From NCBI GenBank assembly GCA_022578605.1, contig MU394057.1, positions 248,001-312,000 on the forward strand: a DNA stretch of 64,000 nucleotides, given 5' to 3'. This document shows positions 1-9,942 of the stretch, piece by piece. This DNA is from Camillea tinctor. Lineage: Eukaryota; Ascomycota; Sordariomycetes; Xylariales; Xylariaceae. The position numbers and the translations under genes are program-made. Every line of letters begins with the position of its first letter. The first letter of the stretch is position 1. The notes beneath the pieces are model-generated. The model searched no databases and was not told where the DNA came from. It was given only the letters and a program-made list of their open reading frames with translations.

Positions 1-1402
1 GGTCTAGTTAGGTTACATATGCATGTATGTACGTGCTATCCCAATTTTGTGAGTTGCTTCTTCTCATGCAAGCTTTCGGACGTATGTACATAGACCTACC
101 CACTTACCTAGCCTACATAGCCTCCTCAAAACAATAACAAACTGCTCACCATTCTATCACTTTTCTTTTTTCGATTGGGGAGCGGACGTATCTAAGATTA
201 TGTAGGCCAGTTAGTTAACCTAGGTATGTAATGTCATATACACACCCCCATATTTCATCTTCTTCTACTTCCTTCCTTACTTTACTGCCAAGTTGAGTTG
301 ATTGATCAGATCCATCGATCGCTCGCATGCTCGCTCGCGATCCGCATGCCCTTTCTCCCCCTTCTACAAGCACATATGTACGAATATCCAAAACAGATTA
401 TCTAAATCTAGTACATATGATCTTGTTTCCCACCTCATTAGTAGCGTATATACTATGTATAACTTCCCTGCCCCCCTAAAACTAGGGGAAAAAACCGGTG
501 GGGGTAGAGGATGGACAGAGATTGCAGATCATCGATCGACATATAATTCCCACCTTTTACACGAACTCAACCAGCCCCCTTACCTACTACTCTACATACT
601 GCCAATGTATGTACATACCCCAAGAAGAAACCCTCGAGGGTACTTATAAGAGACAATCCTGGAGGATAAGGATGTATTTAAAGAAACATTTTGCGGCTCA
701 ACAAGGAGGTAGGAGGAGTGGGATCTACTCTACGTACGGAGTAGCGATAGTATGTATGTATACATCATAATTCGACCACCCGGAATTTTGTAATTTTCAT
801 CATAGGGGAAAGACTCGGGACTCGACGATTATCTACTTAGCATAGAACAGTGCCTGTAAGAGCTCGGTGATTCCCCTTCCTCGCTCTTTCGCGGATGTTA
901 TATTCTATGTATCAAAGTAATGTTTAAGAGGGGTACTCTCGTTGGTGACCAAGATACCCTCAAAGGCATCACTTTTGACGATATAATAACCACCGCGAAT
1001 AGAGGTGTAGTTCATAAGCCACATACGTACCTATATATATATTTAAAGAGGACGAATGGTGTGAGTTACTATCCTAATTCTGGACTAACTAGACCATACG
1101 ATGTTATACCAAAAAAAAAAAAAAGAGCTATACCATAATTTAGATCAATATTTCGTGACTTTATATTTTATTTTCTCTCTCATCTTCCAACAAAGGTTAT
1201 TTTGTATAGACACCAAAAAAATTACATACAGCGAAAGCGTCTCGTCCTATTCTAATCTTCTTTTCTTACATACGCGTGATAGCACCTAAGCGTCCCTACC
1301 CTCCGTACCCAAGAATCCCTTTCATTTTTCCCTTTTTTCCATCCCCCATCGTCTTTTCCCTTCCTATTACACAGGGCCTTTTCATCCTTTATCTTCCCGC
1401 CC
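1..1402. other. Intergenic, downstream of GPI13
   Basis: No supportable gene. The short open frames here have no recognisable domain and lie in simple AT-rich and TATG/TACG-rich sequence. The first ACCTAGGT palindrome of the window is at 218-225. The right end is the 3' flank of the GPI13 gene, which is on the minus strand. Confidence 0.6.
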
Positions 1403-4400
1403 TCAATCCGCAAACCCAAATACCTCACTAATAGCCAAGACATTCGTCCTAACCCCCAGCAGCGTGACCGCGATGCCAACCAAATCGACCGTGAGCAGGA
1501 CCGCGGCGGCGGTCATGAAGCGAGGGCTAAAGACGCGGTAGAGCATGAGGTGGCGGCGGAGCCAGCCGGCCCAGGCCATAGTGGCGAGGCTCTGAACGGC
1601 GTAGAACGCGACGAGGGTGCCGAGGGCCTGTCCCGTGCTTTCGAGCACGCCCTTGCGGCGAGGCGACGTCTTCCACAGCACCAGCAGCGGCACTGCCACG
1701 CACGCGAGGATCTGCCCCGCGAACGTGTTGAGCACCATCACCATCGGGCTCCACGGGTAGCGGATCGTCGTTAGCGGGATGAAGGCGCTGTCCCACTGGA
1801 TCGTCGCGAGAACGGCCTGGTGGCCTGTCTTGAAGAAGTGGTAGTTGCCCAGCAGCGCGAGCACCACGGGCCCGATTGTCTCGGCCGTGAGACGGTTGAG
1901 GTCGGTAATTTCGGCAAGTGACAGTATCTGCCACAGCATGATAGCGATAGCACCCTGGCCCATAGGTTTCGAGAGCAGAATGCACGCGCCCGCTATGTTT
2001 ACGGGCAGGAAAAGGTAACGGGCGCCATTTGTGTTACCGTAGCCGAGAACGGTGATTTGTGCAGTTCGGTTATTGGACGACGTTGTGAGAATAGATACGC
2101 ATGGCGGCGCCCAGACGAATGCGGTCGTACCGGCCACGAGGACCAGTGCCAGGACTAGCTGAGCTATGGACACATGGATCGTCTTGAGAGTGGTCTCCGA
2201 CAAAGTAGCGAGCCACTCGGCATTGTCTGCTGCGTCGATAGTCCAGTACGCAGCAACTAGTAACAAAACTGACCGGAAAACAAATCCAATCCACGCGGGG
2301 GCAAGACCCTCGTAGGAACGTGAGGTTCTCATATAAGACTTGATGATAGATGGAAGAATTAGAGCAACGGCAAAAGGTACTACTAGCTGCCAAGGAGCCG
2401 ACGTAGATGAATTAGCGGATGCATAATATGTCGAAGTGCAATAGGGCATCTGTTCATCTCGGCATAGTTTCGAGAAGGAGGCCACTCGACCGAGAAGAAT
2501 AAACAAAATTGAATGATAAACCGCTAGAGTCCTCTCAGCAATGTTAGGTAGCCGGAGTGCTGCGATAGCACTCGTGAAACCAAAAGTCGACAGGAAGAAC
2601 AGAGATATCGAGTCCTCCCAGATGGTGTATGAATTAGAAGCAAAGCCGATGGACTGGCTCAGGGTAAAGGTGACTGAAAGCCAACCCCAAAAGGTGGTAG
2701 GGAGAAGATTGGAAATACTCTTTCCTCCGGCTTGGTGTAAAGCACCTGTTACGGCGACCATGCTCCCAATTGCCGACCCTGCAGCAACCAGAAGCCATTC
2801 TTCTGACCCGGAAAAGAAGACGGCTGCACCACCTGCTACCGCTGTTAGTACACCACCAACCATCGCGGCCTTGACAAGAGACTTTGATAACGTTTTATAC
2901 GATGGGATATCGGGGCCCGGTGTTGCGCCTTGCAGCTCCAAGCTCTTTTCAGCGAAATCTAGCTCGACGTCATCGAGCACCGCGAAGTCTTCGTCTTCAT
3001 CTTTTGAAACGTAAAGGAGCAAAACGATAACCCCGAATGCCATGATACATATACCTAGCACCATCTTCGGCACGTCAAATCTAGCCCAAAGATCCTTGCA
3101 AACGCGGAGTGTCTCATTTTGGTACGCAACGTAAGCATTGTAAAGACTTTCCCAGGGCTGAGATTTGGCATCTTTTTCGACGAGACCCTGGGCTTCATTC
3201 CAGAGTGATACGGGTGATCCTGGCTTAGCGCCCTGCTCAATGCCGCGAGCCTTGAAGTACGAAGCTTGGTATCTCTTGATCCCAGCAGCCGTCACACTAA
3301 AGGCAGCAGCAAGATGATCCCAGGCGCTACCTTTCGGGCCTGCAAAGGCCTCCTCGATCGGACCTCCAAGGTTATTGTACGGGATGGGTATACCCAGCAG
3401 GAGTGCCAAGGTAGGAACTAGATCAATTTGGTTCACGGGTCGAACCTTTGCCGTCGCCGGGGGTGTCACAAATTCGGATCGTGTGCGGCCAAATACGGGT
3501 TTCTTCGAATACATCCACAAGGCGGCCTCTACCTCGTCCTCGCTTTCACCGCCATGGTCACCCTTGCCGTCCATTCCATGATCGCCCATGACAATGAGTA
3601 GGGTTTCGTCATCGATTTCCTTTGTGAGATTCCGAATGAACTGGTCCATTTGTTCCAGCTTGGCGGTCATGGCGGGGTGGTTGGGCCCATATCGATGGCC
3701 GGCATGGTCCACGCCAAGTAGATGTCCGATAAGAACATCCCATTCACCAGTTCGTCCGGGCTTCACCAGTGGGAATATGTGGTCCAAAACCCCATTGTCG
3801 ACCGTGTGGAGATCCCATACATTGAAACTGTCGTATGCCCTGCTGATGTTAGGTTGAAAATAGTCAGGGAACAAGGCAGTCCAGGTATCGTCTCCTAGAT
3901 GAACAATTCGCTTCCCCTGGTCCCGCAATTGTATTAGCAAGTTGTCCTCCTCGATGGCCGTACCCGCAAAATTAGAACCCATATCAATAAATGTGGGCAG
4001 AGTCCCGGTGGTAAGGCCCTTTAATCGTTGGAGGGTCGTGGTAGGTGGGTCGGCAATGAAAGGTCGCAAAAATGCGTTGTTTGGCGACTGGACCGACGAC
4101 TCGTAGAGAAAAGGCAGCGCATTGTGGTACACTTCGGCCTGATCCTCCGCAACGGGCACGGTAAAGTCGTAGCGAAGAGCATCGATTAAGACAACTACCG
4201 CTTTATTAAACGTTTTCGGGTGCCAGCAACCGCCGTCTATCGTGCCCTTCCCGTCCCACTCTAACAATGGCTCGCTCGGAGGGTTCGCGCAGTCGGATCG
4301 CTCATCGAGAACCAGGCGCGTGAGAAGAAAGCCACTTGTAAATAGCAGAATGCCAACGACATGCACTAGGAGCATCCAGATCCAGAATCCGACAGACCAG

Positions 4401-4594
4401 CTGCAGCGGCGTTCGAAGGCGGTCTTCCGGCGAGCTTCTAGAGCTGTGTGCTGGACGTCGTCTTTGGTGCGCGAGGGCTGTGGCTGTTTGGCTGCATCAT
4501 CCGCTTCTTTCAACCGCTTTGCCTTGGCCCACTCGGCCGCAATGGCCTTGTAGTCGGTGGTGGGAGCTTTCGGTCGCGCGCTCCGAGTCGGCAT
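1403..4594 (-). CDS. GPI13: GPI ethanolamine phosphate transferase 3 (PIG-O/Gpi13)
   Basis: Single open frame of 1063 residues, close to the family's usual length. It should transfer phosphoethanolamine to the third mannose of the GPI-anchor precursor on the lumenal side of the ER. The cytosolic N-terminus is charged and is followed by a membrane segment at about residues 69-93. The lumenal alkaline-phosphatase-like domain shows the metal-site strand LIDALRYDF (136-144), a Thr-rich catalytic stretch DPPTTTLQRLKG (182-193), GVDHAGHRYGP (294-304) and GDHGMDGKGDHGG (337-349). The C-terminal half is a series of hydrophobic segments, as expected for this multi-span family. The start Met at 4594 precedes a conserved-looking charged tail and no intron is needed. 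The last ~400 bp of coding sequence (about 1450-1850) are much richer in G+C than the middle. The assignment over the related Gpi7 and Mcd4 rests on overall sequence resemblance. Confidence 0.93.
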   Translation of the reverse strand: MPTRSARPKAPTTDYKAIAAEWAKAKRLKEADDAAKQPQPSRTKDDVQHTALEARRKTAFERRCSWSVGFWIWMLLVHVVGILLFTSGFLLTRLVLDERSDCANPPSEPLLEWDGKGTIDGGCWHPKTFNKAVVVLIDALRYDFTVPVAEDQAEVYHNALPFLYESSVQSPNNAFLRPFIADPPTTTLQRLKGLTTGTLPTFIDMGSNFAGTAIEEDNLLIQLRDQGKRIVHLGDDTWTALFPDYFQPNISRAYDSFNVWDLHTVDNGVLDHIFPLVKPGRTGEWDVLIGHLLGVDHAGHRYGPNHPAMTAKLEQMDQFIRNLTKEIDDETLLIVMGDHGMDGKGDHGGESEDEVEAALWMYSKKPVFGRTRSEFVTPPATAKVRPVNQIDLVPTLALLLGIPIPYNNLGGPIEEAFAGPKGSAWDHLAAAFSVTAAGIKRYQASYFKARGIEQGAKPGSPVSLWNEAQGLVEKDAKSQPWESLYNAYVAYQNETLRVCKDLWARFDVPKMVLGICIMAFGVIVLLLYVSKDEDEDFAVLDDVELDFAEKSLELQGATPGPDIPSYKTLSKSLVKAAMVGGVLTAVAGGAAVFFSGSEEWLLVAAGSAIGSMVAVTGALHQAGGKSISNLLPTTFWGWLSVTFTLSQSIGFASNSYTIWEDSISLFFLSTFGFTSAIAALRLPNIAERTLAVYHSILFILLGRVASFSKLCRDEQMPYCTSTYYASANSSTSAPWQLVVPFAVALILPSIIKSYMRTSRSYEGLAPAWIGFVFRSVLLLVAAYWTIDAADNAEWLATLSETTLKTIHVSIAQLVLALVLVAGTTAFVWAPPCVSILTTSSNNRTAQITVLGYGNTNGARYLFLPVNIAGACILLSKPMGQGAIAIMLWQILSLAEITDLNRLTAETIGPVVLALLGNYHFFKTGHQAVLATIQWDSAFIPLTTIRYPWSPMVMVLNTFAGQILACVAVPLLVLWKTSPRRKGVLESTGQALGTLVAFYAVQSLATMAWAGWLRRHLMLYRVFSPRFMTAAAVLLTVDLVGIAVTLLGVRTNVLAISEVFGFAD

Positions 4595-5121
4595 ATTGGG
4601 AGTGGTTTAATTACCTCCAAAGAGAAAGGCAGAGGTAAAGAAAGAGAAATGATAGAGAGTGAGAGAAGTTAACGCGTTGTGCTAAGGTGATACGTAGCCA
4701 TTGGCCTCTATAAATAAGATCAGAAGAAAAGCTAAGACCAAAAGAAAAAAGAGGTATATCAAAAGAGAAGAAACATAGCAAATTAGTTGTTGGTTCGGGG
4801 GGATACGAAGTTGTAGAGAAAACGAAGACAGAGTCAAGAAAGGGTCGTGAGATTTGGTAAAGCTTGGCAAGCTCATGGAAAGTTTAAATTTACATAAAGC
4901 TGTCTTGAAAGCTGTCCCGGGAAACGTATCTAACTGCAATTGGCAAAGACTAGACAGGGATTGTGACTGCACGGATGCAGTTACATAATATACGGAGCAC
5001 AGGTCTGGTAGAGGTAGGTCTTGGCAGGTGAAGTCACTGGCAATTTAAATCCATCCTTATCTCCGTATAAGTCACATAAACACTAGGTTAGGTATGTACG
5101 TGCCAGGTCGTCATCAAGCCA

Positions 5122-6012
5122 TCATGTCAATATCTTAAACTTTAGCAAGTCGCCCTTGACAATCTCATCCTTCATAGCCTCGAGCTCCTCCATGTCCCAC
5201 GCCACGCTGATGAATCTTCCACTCATCCAAGGCCGGTGTTCTTTTCCGAGCCACGCGATAGCGTCACCGGGCAGTTCTGGTTCATCGGCGAGATGAAAGT
5301 GCAGATCCTCTGGAATTCTGAGAGCTAATTCCGTCTTGAGGCTGCCGGGGTGAAGAGCGAAACAGACAAGCCCCTGGTCCGCGTAGTCTGAGGAGATGAA
5401 CTGGGCAAGCCGGCACACAGCAAACTTAGATGTTTGGTATCCTGAAGCGCCCTTGCCGAGCACCGCCGCGCCATAGCTCGATGCCAAGATACAAGTTCTG
5501 ATTCCACTCTTCAGCAGAAGCGGGATGAAATATTTGGCGCATAGATAGGTGCCCTTGATATTGACTTCCCAGTTCCTCCACCAGTCGCTCGAGTCGGAAT
5601 CGCCCAGGGGAACCCACGGCGCAAGGTATCCTGCATTGGCGATGAGGACGTCTAGGGCACCCCCAAACTCCTTTGCGATGATCTCGGCAGCTGCTTTGAC
5701 ACTGTCTTCCAGCGTCACATCGAGTTTCATACTAACAACTTTGGGCTCCTTTCGGCCCAGCTTGTTAGCCACCTGCTTGATCTCTTGTACTAGACTGGAA
5801 AGATCAGATCGGGCCCCGATGGCGATATTGCTACAGCCCGCGGCAGCATAACTCAGTGCAGTTGCTCTACCGATCCCTTTGGATGCTCCCGTGATCAAAA
5901 CGGATCTACCCGAGTAGTCTAGCTTCTCGGGAGATATGTAGGGATATGTGTCGCGATGGATGGTCTTTGTGAAGTGTAGGAGAGACTCTCCATCCAGATC
6001 TCTCGTCGTCAT
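5122..6012 (-). CDS. Short-chain dehydrogenase/reductase (SDR)
   Basis: Intronless 296-residue protein of the classical SDR family, an NAD(P)-dependent oxidoreductase with a Rossmann fold. The sequence shows the dinucleotide-binding glycine motif TGASKGIG (41-48), NAG (126-128), and the catalytic triad as Ser178/179, Tyr192 and Lys196 in YQTSK. HPGSLKTEL after the active site is the usual loop. There is no signal peptide and no extra domain. An N-terminal extension of about 35 residues precedes the first strand. The substrate cannot be read from the sequence. It lies on the same strand as a degraded sulfatase about 0.4 kb upstream and 0.5 kb from GPI13. The gene looks intact, unlike its neighbour, so I treat it as a functional accessory enzyme. 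Confidence 0.85.
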   Translation of the reverse strand: MTTRDLDGESLLHFTKTIHRDTYPYISPEKLDYSGRSVLITGASKGIGRATALSYAAAGCSNIAIGARSDLSSLVQEIKQVANKLGRKEPKVVSMKLDVTLEDSVKAAAEIIAKEFGGALDVLIANAGYLAPWVPLGDSDSSDWWRNWEVNIKGTYLCAKYFIPLLLKSGIRTCILASSYGAAVLGKGASGYQTSKFAVCRLAQFISSDYADQGLVCFALHPGSLKTELALRIPEDLHFHLADEPELPGDAIAWLGKEHRPWMSGRFISVAWDMEELEAMKDEIVKGDLLKFKILT

Positions 6013-6434
6013 AATGAATTAGGGGATAATGTATAGACTTATGTTTAGTGTTTGATATGGTGCAGGAGACTGGGGACCGAGTTTTTACTTATTTTGCCAA
6101 CTTGTGAGCTCTTTTTTATACCTACTAGATAGTCATTTGCTCATGGAGTTAAGCTACTAGGCAGGGCTTATGAACTCGGGATTAGTTCAAGTTGGTACTC
6201 CATTGCCGAAACCAGGATATAAGAACCGGACTTACAAGAGTGTGGTTCAAGCAAAAGCTGGCTGGGAAGCAATACTATGGCGCAGTTAAGTCTAGATCTA
6301 ACCTCTGCTAGGAATACTGATGATAACCCAACAAGGTTGAGCTATATTCAGTCAAGGCATATCTAGGTTACGAAACATGCATTCTACAAGACAATCGCAT
6401 CTGACTCAGCAACTTGGTGTTTAGGGTATTCGGT

Positions 6435-7602
6435 CTAACTTACCACGGCCTCCATCTCGCTACACGCAGCGGCATACTCAGGGACAGCCGCCAGGTTATG
6501 GAGCTCGTGAGGGTCGATCCTGTTGTCGTACAGCTCCAGCGATTCGTAGAAGCGGTACACGCACGTCCACTCCTTGCTATGGCACACCACGGTCTTGCTT
6601 ACGAGGGTTGTGTCCTGGTGCTGCAAGCCCTCTCCATCAAGCAATGGATTCGCTTTCTATTACACGGAAAGCGGGAGAGAGACAAAGAAGTACAAGGAGT
6701 ACAGTACAAAAACCCAAACCCCTATTCTTACTCACCGTAACGAAAAGGAGCCTGTTCTAAGAGCGGTTCCTACGAGATTAAGAACCCTCCTTCCGTAAAC
6801 GCGTACTCCTTATACGACACCACCACAACCACCAGCCAGCAGCACGAGAACAAGTGACTTCCCACAGTGAGGGAAGTGCTCCCCGACGTCGCATAGTTCA
6901 AATGCCAACGGCAGGAGGTCGACTATCTCGGTGATCTCGTTATAGGCCCTCATCCACGACGACGAGGGACTCGGGCCTGCTCGATGAACCTCGTGGTCGC
7001 CGAGATCCGTGAAGAACAGCATGACGATGCGGTCCCGAGAGCCCTCTAGGCTTATACATCGAGAAGTACGGCTCCTCGACCTGGAGCGGACAGACAGTGC
7101 GGGAAAATAAGAGCTAGCACCCACGGCAGCGTCGTGGTAATCCATGGCCTTGTTTGGGGGTCCCCAAACCCTTGCAAGGCAGCCGCATCTGGATATTATC
7201 CTTGTCCTAGATATCGTCACCACTACCACCGCCACCGCCAGCTTGGGCACAAGCTCAGGGGTCTCGAGGAACCTGTACCCGTTGATGGAGAGCTCTGTTA
7301 CGATGGGCGCGAAGGTGTCGTCTCGCGGCGCCAGGCACGCGATGTGATACCCACCCTTCTTCCTTCAGGGAGCAGAAGAGGTCGGGCTTGACGAGGTTGT
7401 CTAGGGAGTGGTGGCCGGACACGTGCCAGTAATTGCCGGTGAACATGTTGTATCGCGACTGAGCGCAGACCGAGGCCTGGACCTAGCAGTTGCTGAAGAA
7501 GGTATCGAGCAGCATCTGATTTGCCTAACCCACCTTATTCCCTATACATCCGAGCGAGTCGTAACGTAGTTGGTCGGGTATGCAATTTTCGAGATTTGGC
7601 AT
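6435..7602 (-). pseudogene. Degraded sulfatase (arylsulfatase family) gene
   Basis: Pieces of a PF00884-type sulfatase can be followed in order along the minus strand, but in several frames. From 7602 down: MPNLENCIPDQLRYDSLG, the usual N-terminal metal-site strand; an in-frame stop; a second stop (TAG near 7485); then CAQSRYNMFTGNYWHVSGH with the formylglycine-type Cys and Arg; HHSLDNLVKPD; after a frameshift TFAPIVTELSINGY; after more shifts VEEPYFSMYKPRG, FFTDLGDHE, a stretch like LLPTLFELCGVGEHFPH, and ELYDNRIDPHELHNLA near the end (6435-6644). At least two internal stops and three frame changes rule out a working protein. It could be a dead copy of a choline- or aryl-sulfatase; the substrate is not decidable. 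The 5' end before 7602 is uncertain. Confidence 0.8.
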
Positions 7603-9363
7603 CTCGACTTTCAACCCGTTGGTAGGTTTGGGCGGCAGCCTGTGACTCATGACGCTTCTCAGCTGATATTATGAAGTTTTACACGCTCCCTTAATCGAGA
7701 GGTTTAAGAAAGCTGGTATACTTGTCTCACTCTATATCTCCAAACCAAAAGGATGCGCGGGGACGGCTACTGATCGAAGTTCCATGGAGGGGTTGAGGTC
7801 CTCTCTCCATATTTCGTCAATAGGCATTCATCCCTAAGATCACCATTATTGCGCCATCTAAGCTACCCCCTTTTTTTTTTGTCAGGGCAGACATCATGTA
7901 GTGTAAGAAACCCCCGCATCGTGACCCTAGAGACTATGTATATTAAAGAGACGAGGGCTGTTGATACGCGTAATTACACTTGCACTTATATGAACATCAC
8001 CCACGATCGGTGCGATAGCCGAGACTGGAGTGGGCGATGGTAGTGTGTAATTACATGAGCCTAAGATAGGTTATGCGTAAATTGGTTGAAATGCAAAAAG
8101 GAAAATGCAAAACGGCAGAACGATGAGACAAAGGGGTTGAATAGTTAGAACCAGACGGACAATATGTGATCCACGTCTATACGTATATGTAGATATGGAC
8201 CACCGTGGTCCTAAGCTTGGGGATTAAAGGGATGTCGCTACATTACGCGGAATGGGAGATCAGACGGTCCTATTCACTTTTCTGCTCTCATGTTTGTGGT
8301 TAGAAACACCTGATACTAGGTACAGCTGGGGTCTGAGGTGCAATCTCGTTGGTCAACTCGATCCGGAGCTCCAATTGCCCGGCCGAATCCACAGCGTTCT
8401 CGAATGATGAAGAATCGTTCGTCGCACTACGCGAAGAGGGGGACCCATTACTATGTATATGTGTGTATGTTGAACTGGGACCCATCGGCAATTTCCCATG
8501 CGCTGCTCGAGATTCATGCATCGTCCGCCTGTAAATAGGTAAGTGCCCTGCAGACGCCAAGGATTTGCGGATATGACTTAAATGTGTATTCCATAGAATA
8601 TGAGAGAAAAAGGAGCATCGTTTCGCCAAGCCATGTTTGGAAAGCTTCGATTCGCTCCCCTCCCCTACCTTGTCGGCGACGATCTTGCCAAACACAGGCG
8701 GTGGAGATGACGCAGCTATACAAGCTGAGCTCAGCTACGCGATGACCTCCTATATTCCCATACTGCAGTGTGCAAGCTATCGCGATGAGTTTTGAGACCA
8801 AAAGGAATTTCTGTTTAATTGTCTACAGTGTTGATTTGATCTTTAAATGACACACCAAGCGGACTTGTTCTTCTCTTTCTTTCCTTTTCACAGGGTATCA
8901 GTTGAGCTCGATGGAGCTTAGATAATGGTGATATTAGTTATACAGCTGAGAATATATAGGCACCGCCGTAAATTGTTCCAGAACTCCCCCCTTTCAGGTA
9001 TACTTCTCGCAAAAGCCGAGTCCAGAGGCAACAAGTAGGAATGTGGTATCGTTATATACGAGGCCGATATATACCCAAAACCCAAGGATGCCGTTTTAAC
9101 AACATACACCTCCGACATCCCTGAGTGGTTTTCTAAGCGGAGCGTCATCTCTGGACTCATCCGCCCTGTCCCAAAGGCGATTAGAACGATTAAGAATAGA
9201 AACATCTGTCTGATGTAGGTACTCCGTTATTCATGCATGTAAAAAAAAAAAATTAGTCGTCCGTACTCCTCCTCATCATATACTAGGAACAACTGGAAAG
9301 CGCATTTCGAGGAATCGATGATTTGTCGGATAGTTTAGCTCAGGTTCGTTCGTATGTAGTAAA
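7603..9363. other. Intergenic, no gene recognised
   Basis: Open frames around 8300-8800 on the minus strand (up to 131 codons) show no known domain, biased composition or splice pattern I can defend. The stretch lies between the sulfatase relic and a small membrane-protein gene and probably includes that gene's 3' flank. Confidence 0.5.
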
Positions 9364-9942
9364 TCACGAGAACTGTGTTCTGTCCTTTTCCTTCAAACCG
9401 CCAATGCCATCCATGTCGATCGAGTAAAAGCCCGAGCTGCTCTCTTTCTCGTATGCCGGCAATTGTTCCTCCTTGACGGGCTCAAGACCCACGGTCGTAT
9501 CGCCCACACGAACAACGACAACACGTCCGTTCTTCTGACGTCCATGCTCATCCTGCTCGTCAGGAAAGGTGATATGAATCTGGGGGATGTTGGTAGGCGA
9601 ATGAGGGGGCGAGTTGGGATCGGCCAACATGGGACGACCGTTGACAACGAGAAAACTCGATCGGCCGTCGGGAGTCTGAATAGTGAAGCGGTGCGAGTTG
9701 CTGCTGTTGGCCTCTTCGTGTTTGACATCGTTATAGTGTGGGAGACTTTCTTCGAGCATCCGTCGTTGATGCCTAGCACGTCGCAACATGACCAGAACCG
9801 CGACAAGAACAAGACCAAGGAAAGCAACGCCTAGGAAAACAATCATAAGATTGATGACCGTATCTGACTGGCCATCAAGAGCCACATCACGAGCGGCAAG
9901 AACAGAATTGCCACGGGCAACGAGACTGTCGAACATAGACAT
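9364..9942 (-). CDS. Small single-span membrane protein, function unknown
   Basis: A 192-residue intronless protein. A short N-terminal part is followed by one clear hydrophobic span at about residues 30-52, then a basic stop-transfer patch (RRARHQRR). This predicts a type III-like topology with a cytosolic C-terminal tail. The tail is hydrophilic, with a proline-rich stretch near residues 108-117 (DPNSPPHSPT), a strand-like VVVVRVGDTTVGLEPV and LPAYEKE, which resembles a PY-type ubiquitin-ligase adaptor site. I recognise the general style of a conserved ascomycete hypothetical protein but no named family. Good coding character (a single start, a stop, no shifts) and the organised TM/tail layout support a real gene. 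Both sides are gene-free for more than 1 kb. Confidence 0.7.
   Translation of the reverse strand: MSMFDSLVARGNSVLAARDVALDGQSDTVINLMIVFLGVAFLGLVLVAVLVMLRRARHQRRMLEESLPHYNDVKHEEANSSNSHRFTIQTPDGRSSFLVVNGRPMLADPNSPPHSPTNIPQIHITFPDEQDEHGRQKNGRVVVVRVGDTTVGLEPVKEEQLPAYEKESSSGFYSIDMDGIGGLKEKDRTQFS

Noticed and set aside
8300..8801. Minus-strand open frames of 131 and 95 codons
   Set aside because: No domain, no splice logic and no composition typical of coding sequence; overlapping frames are equally long.
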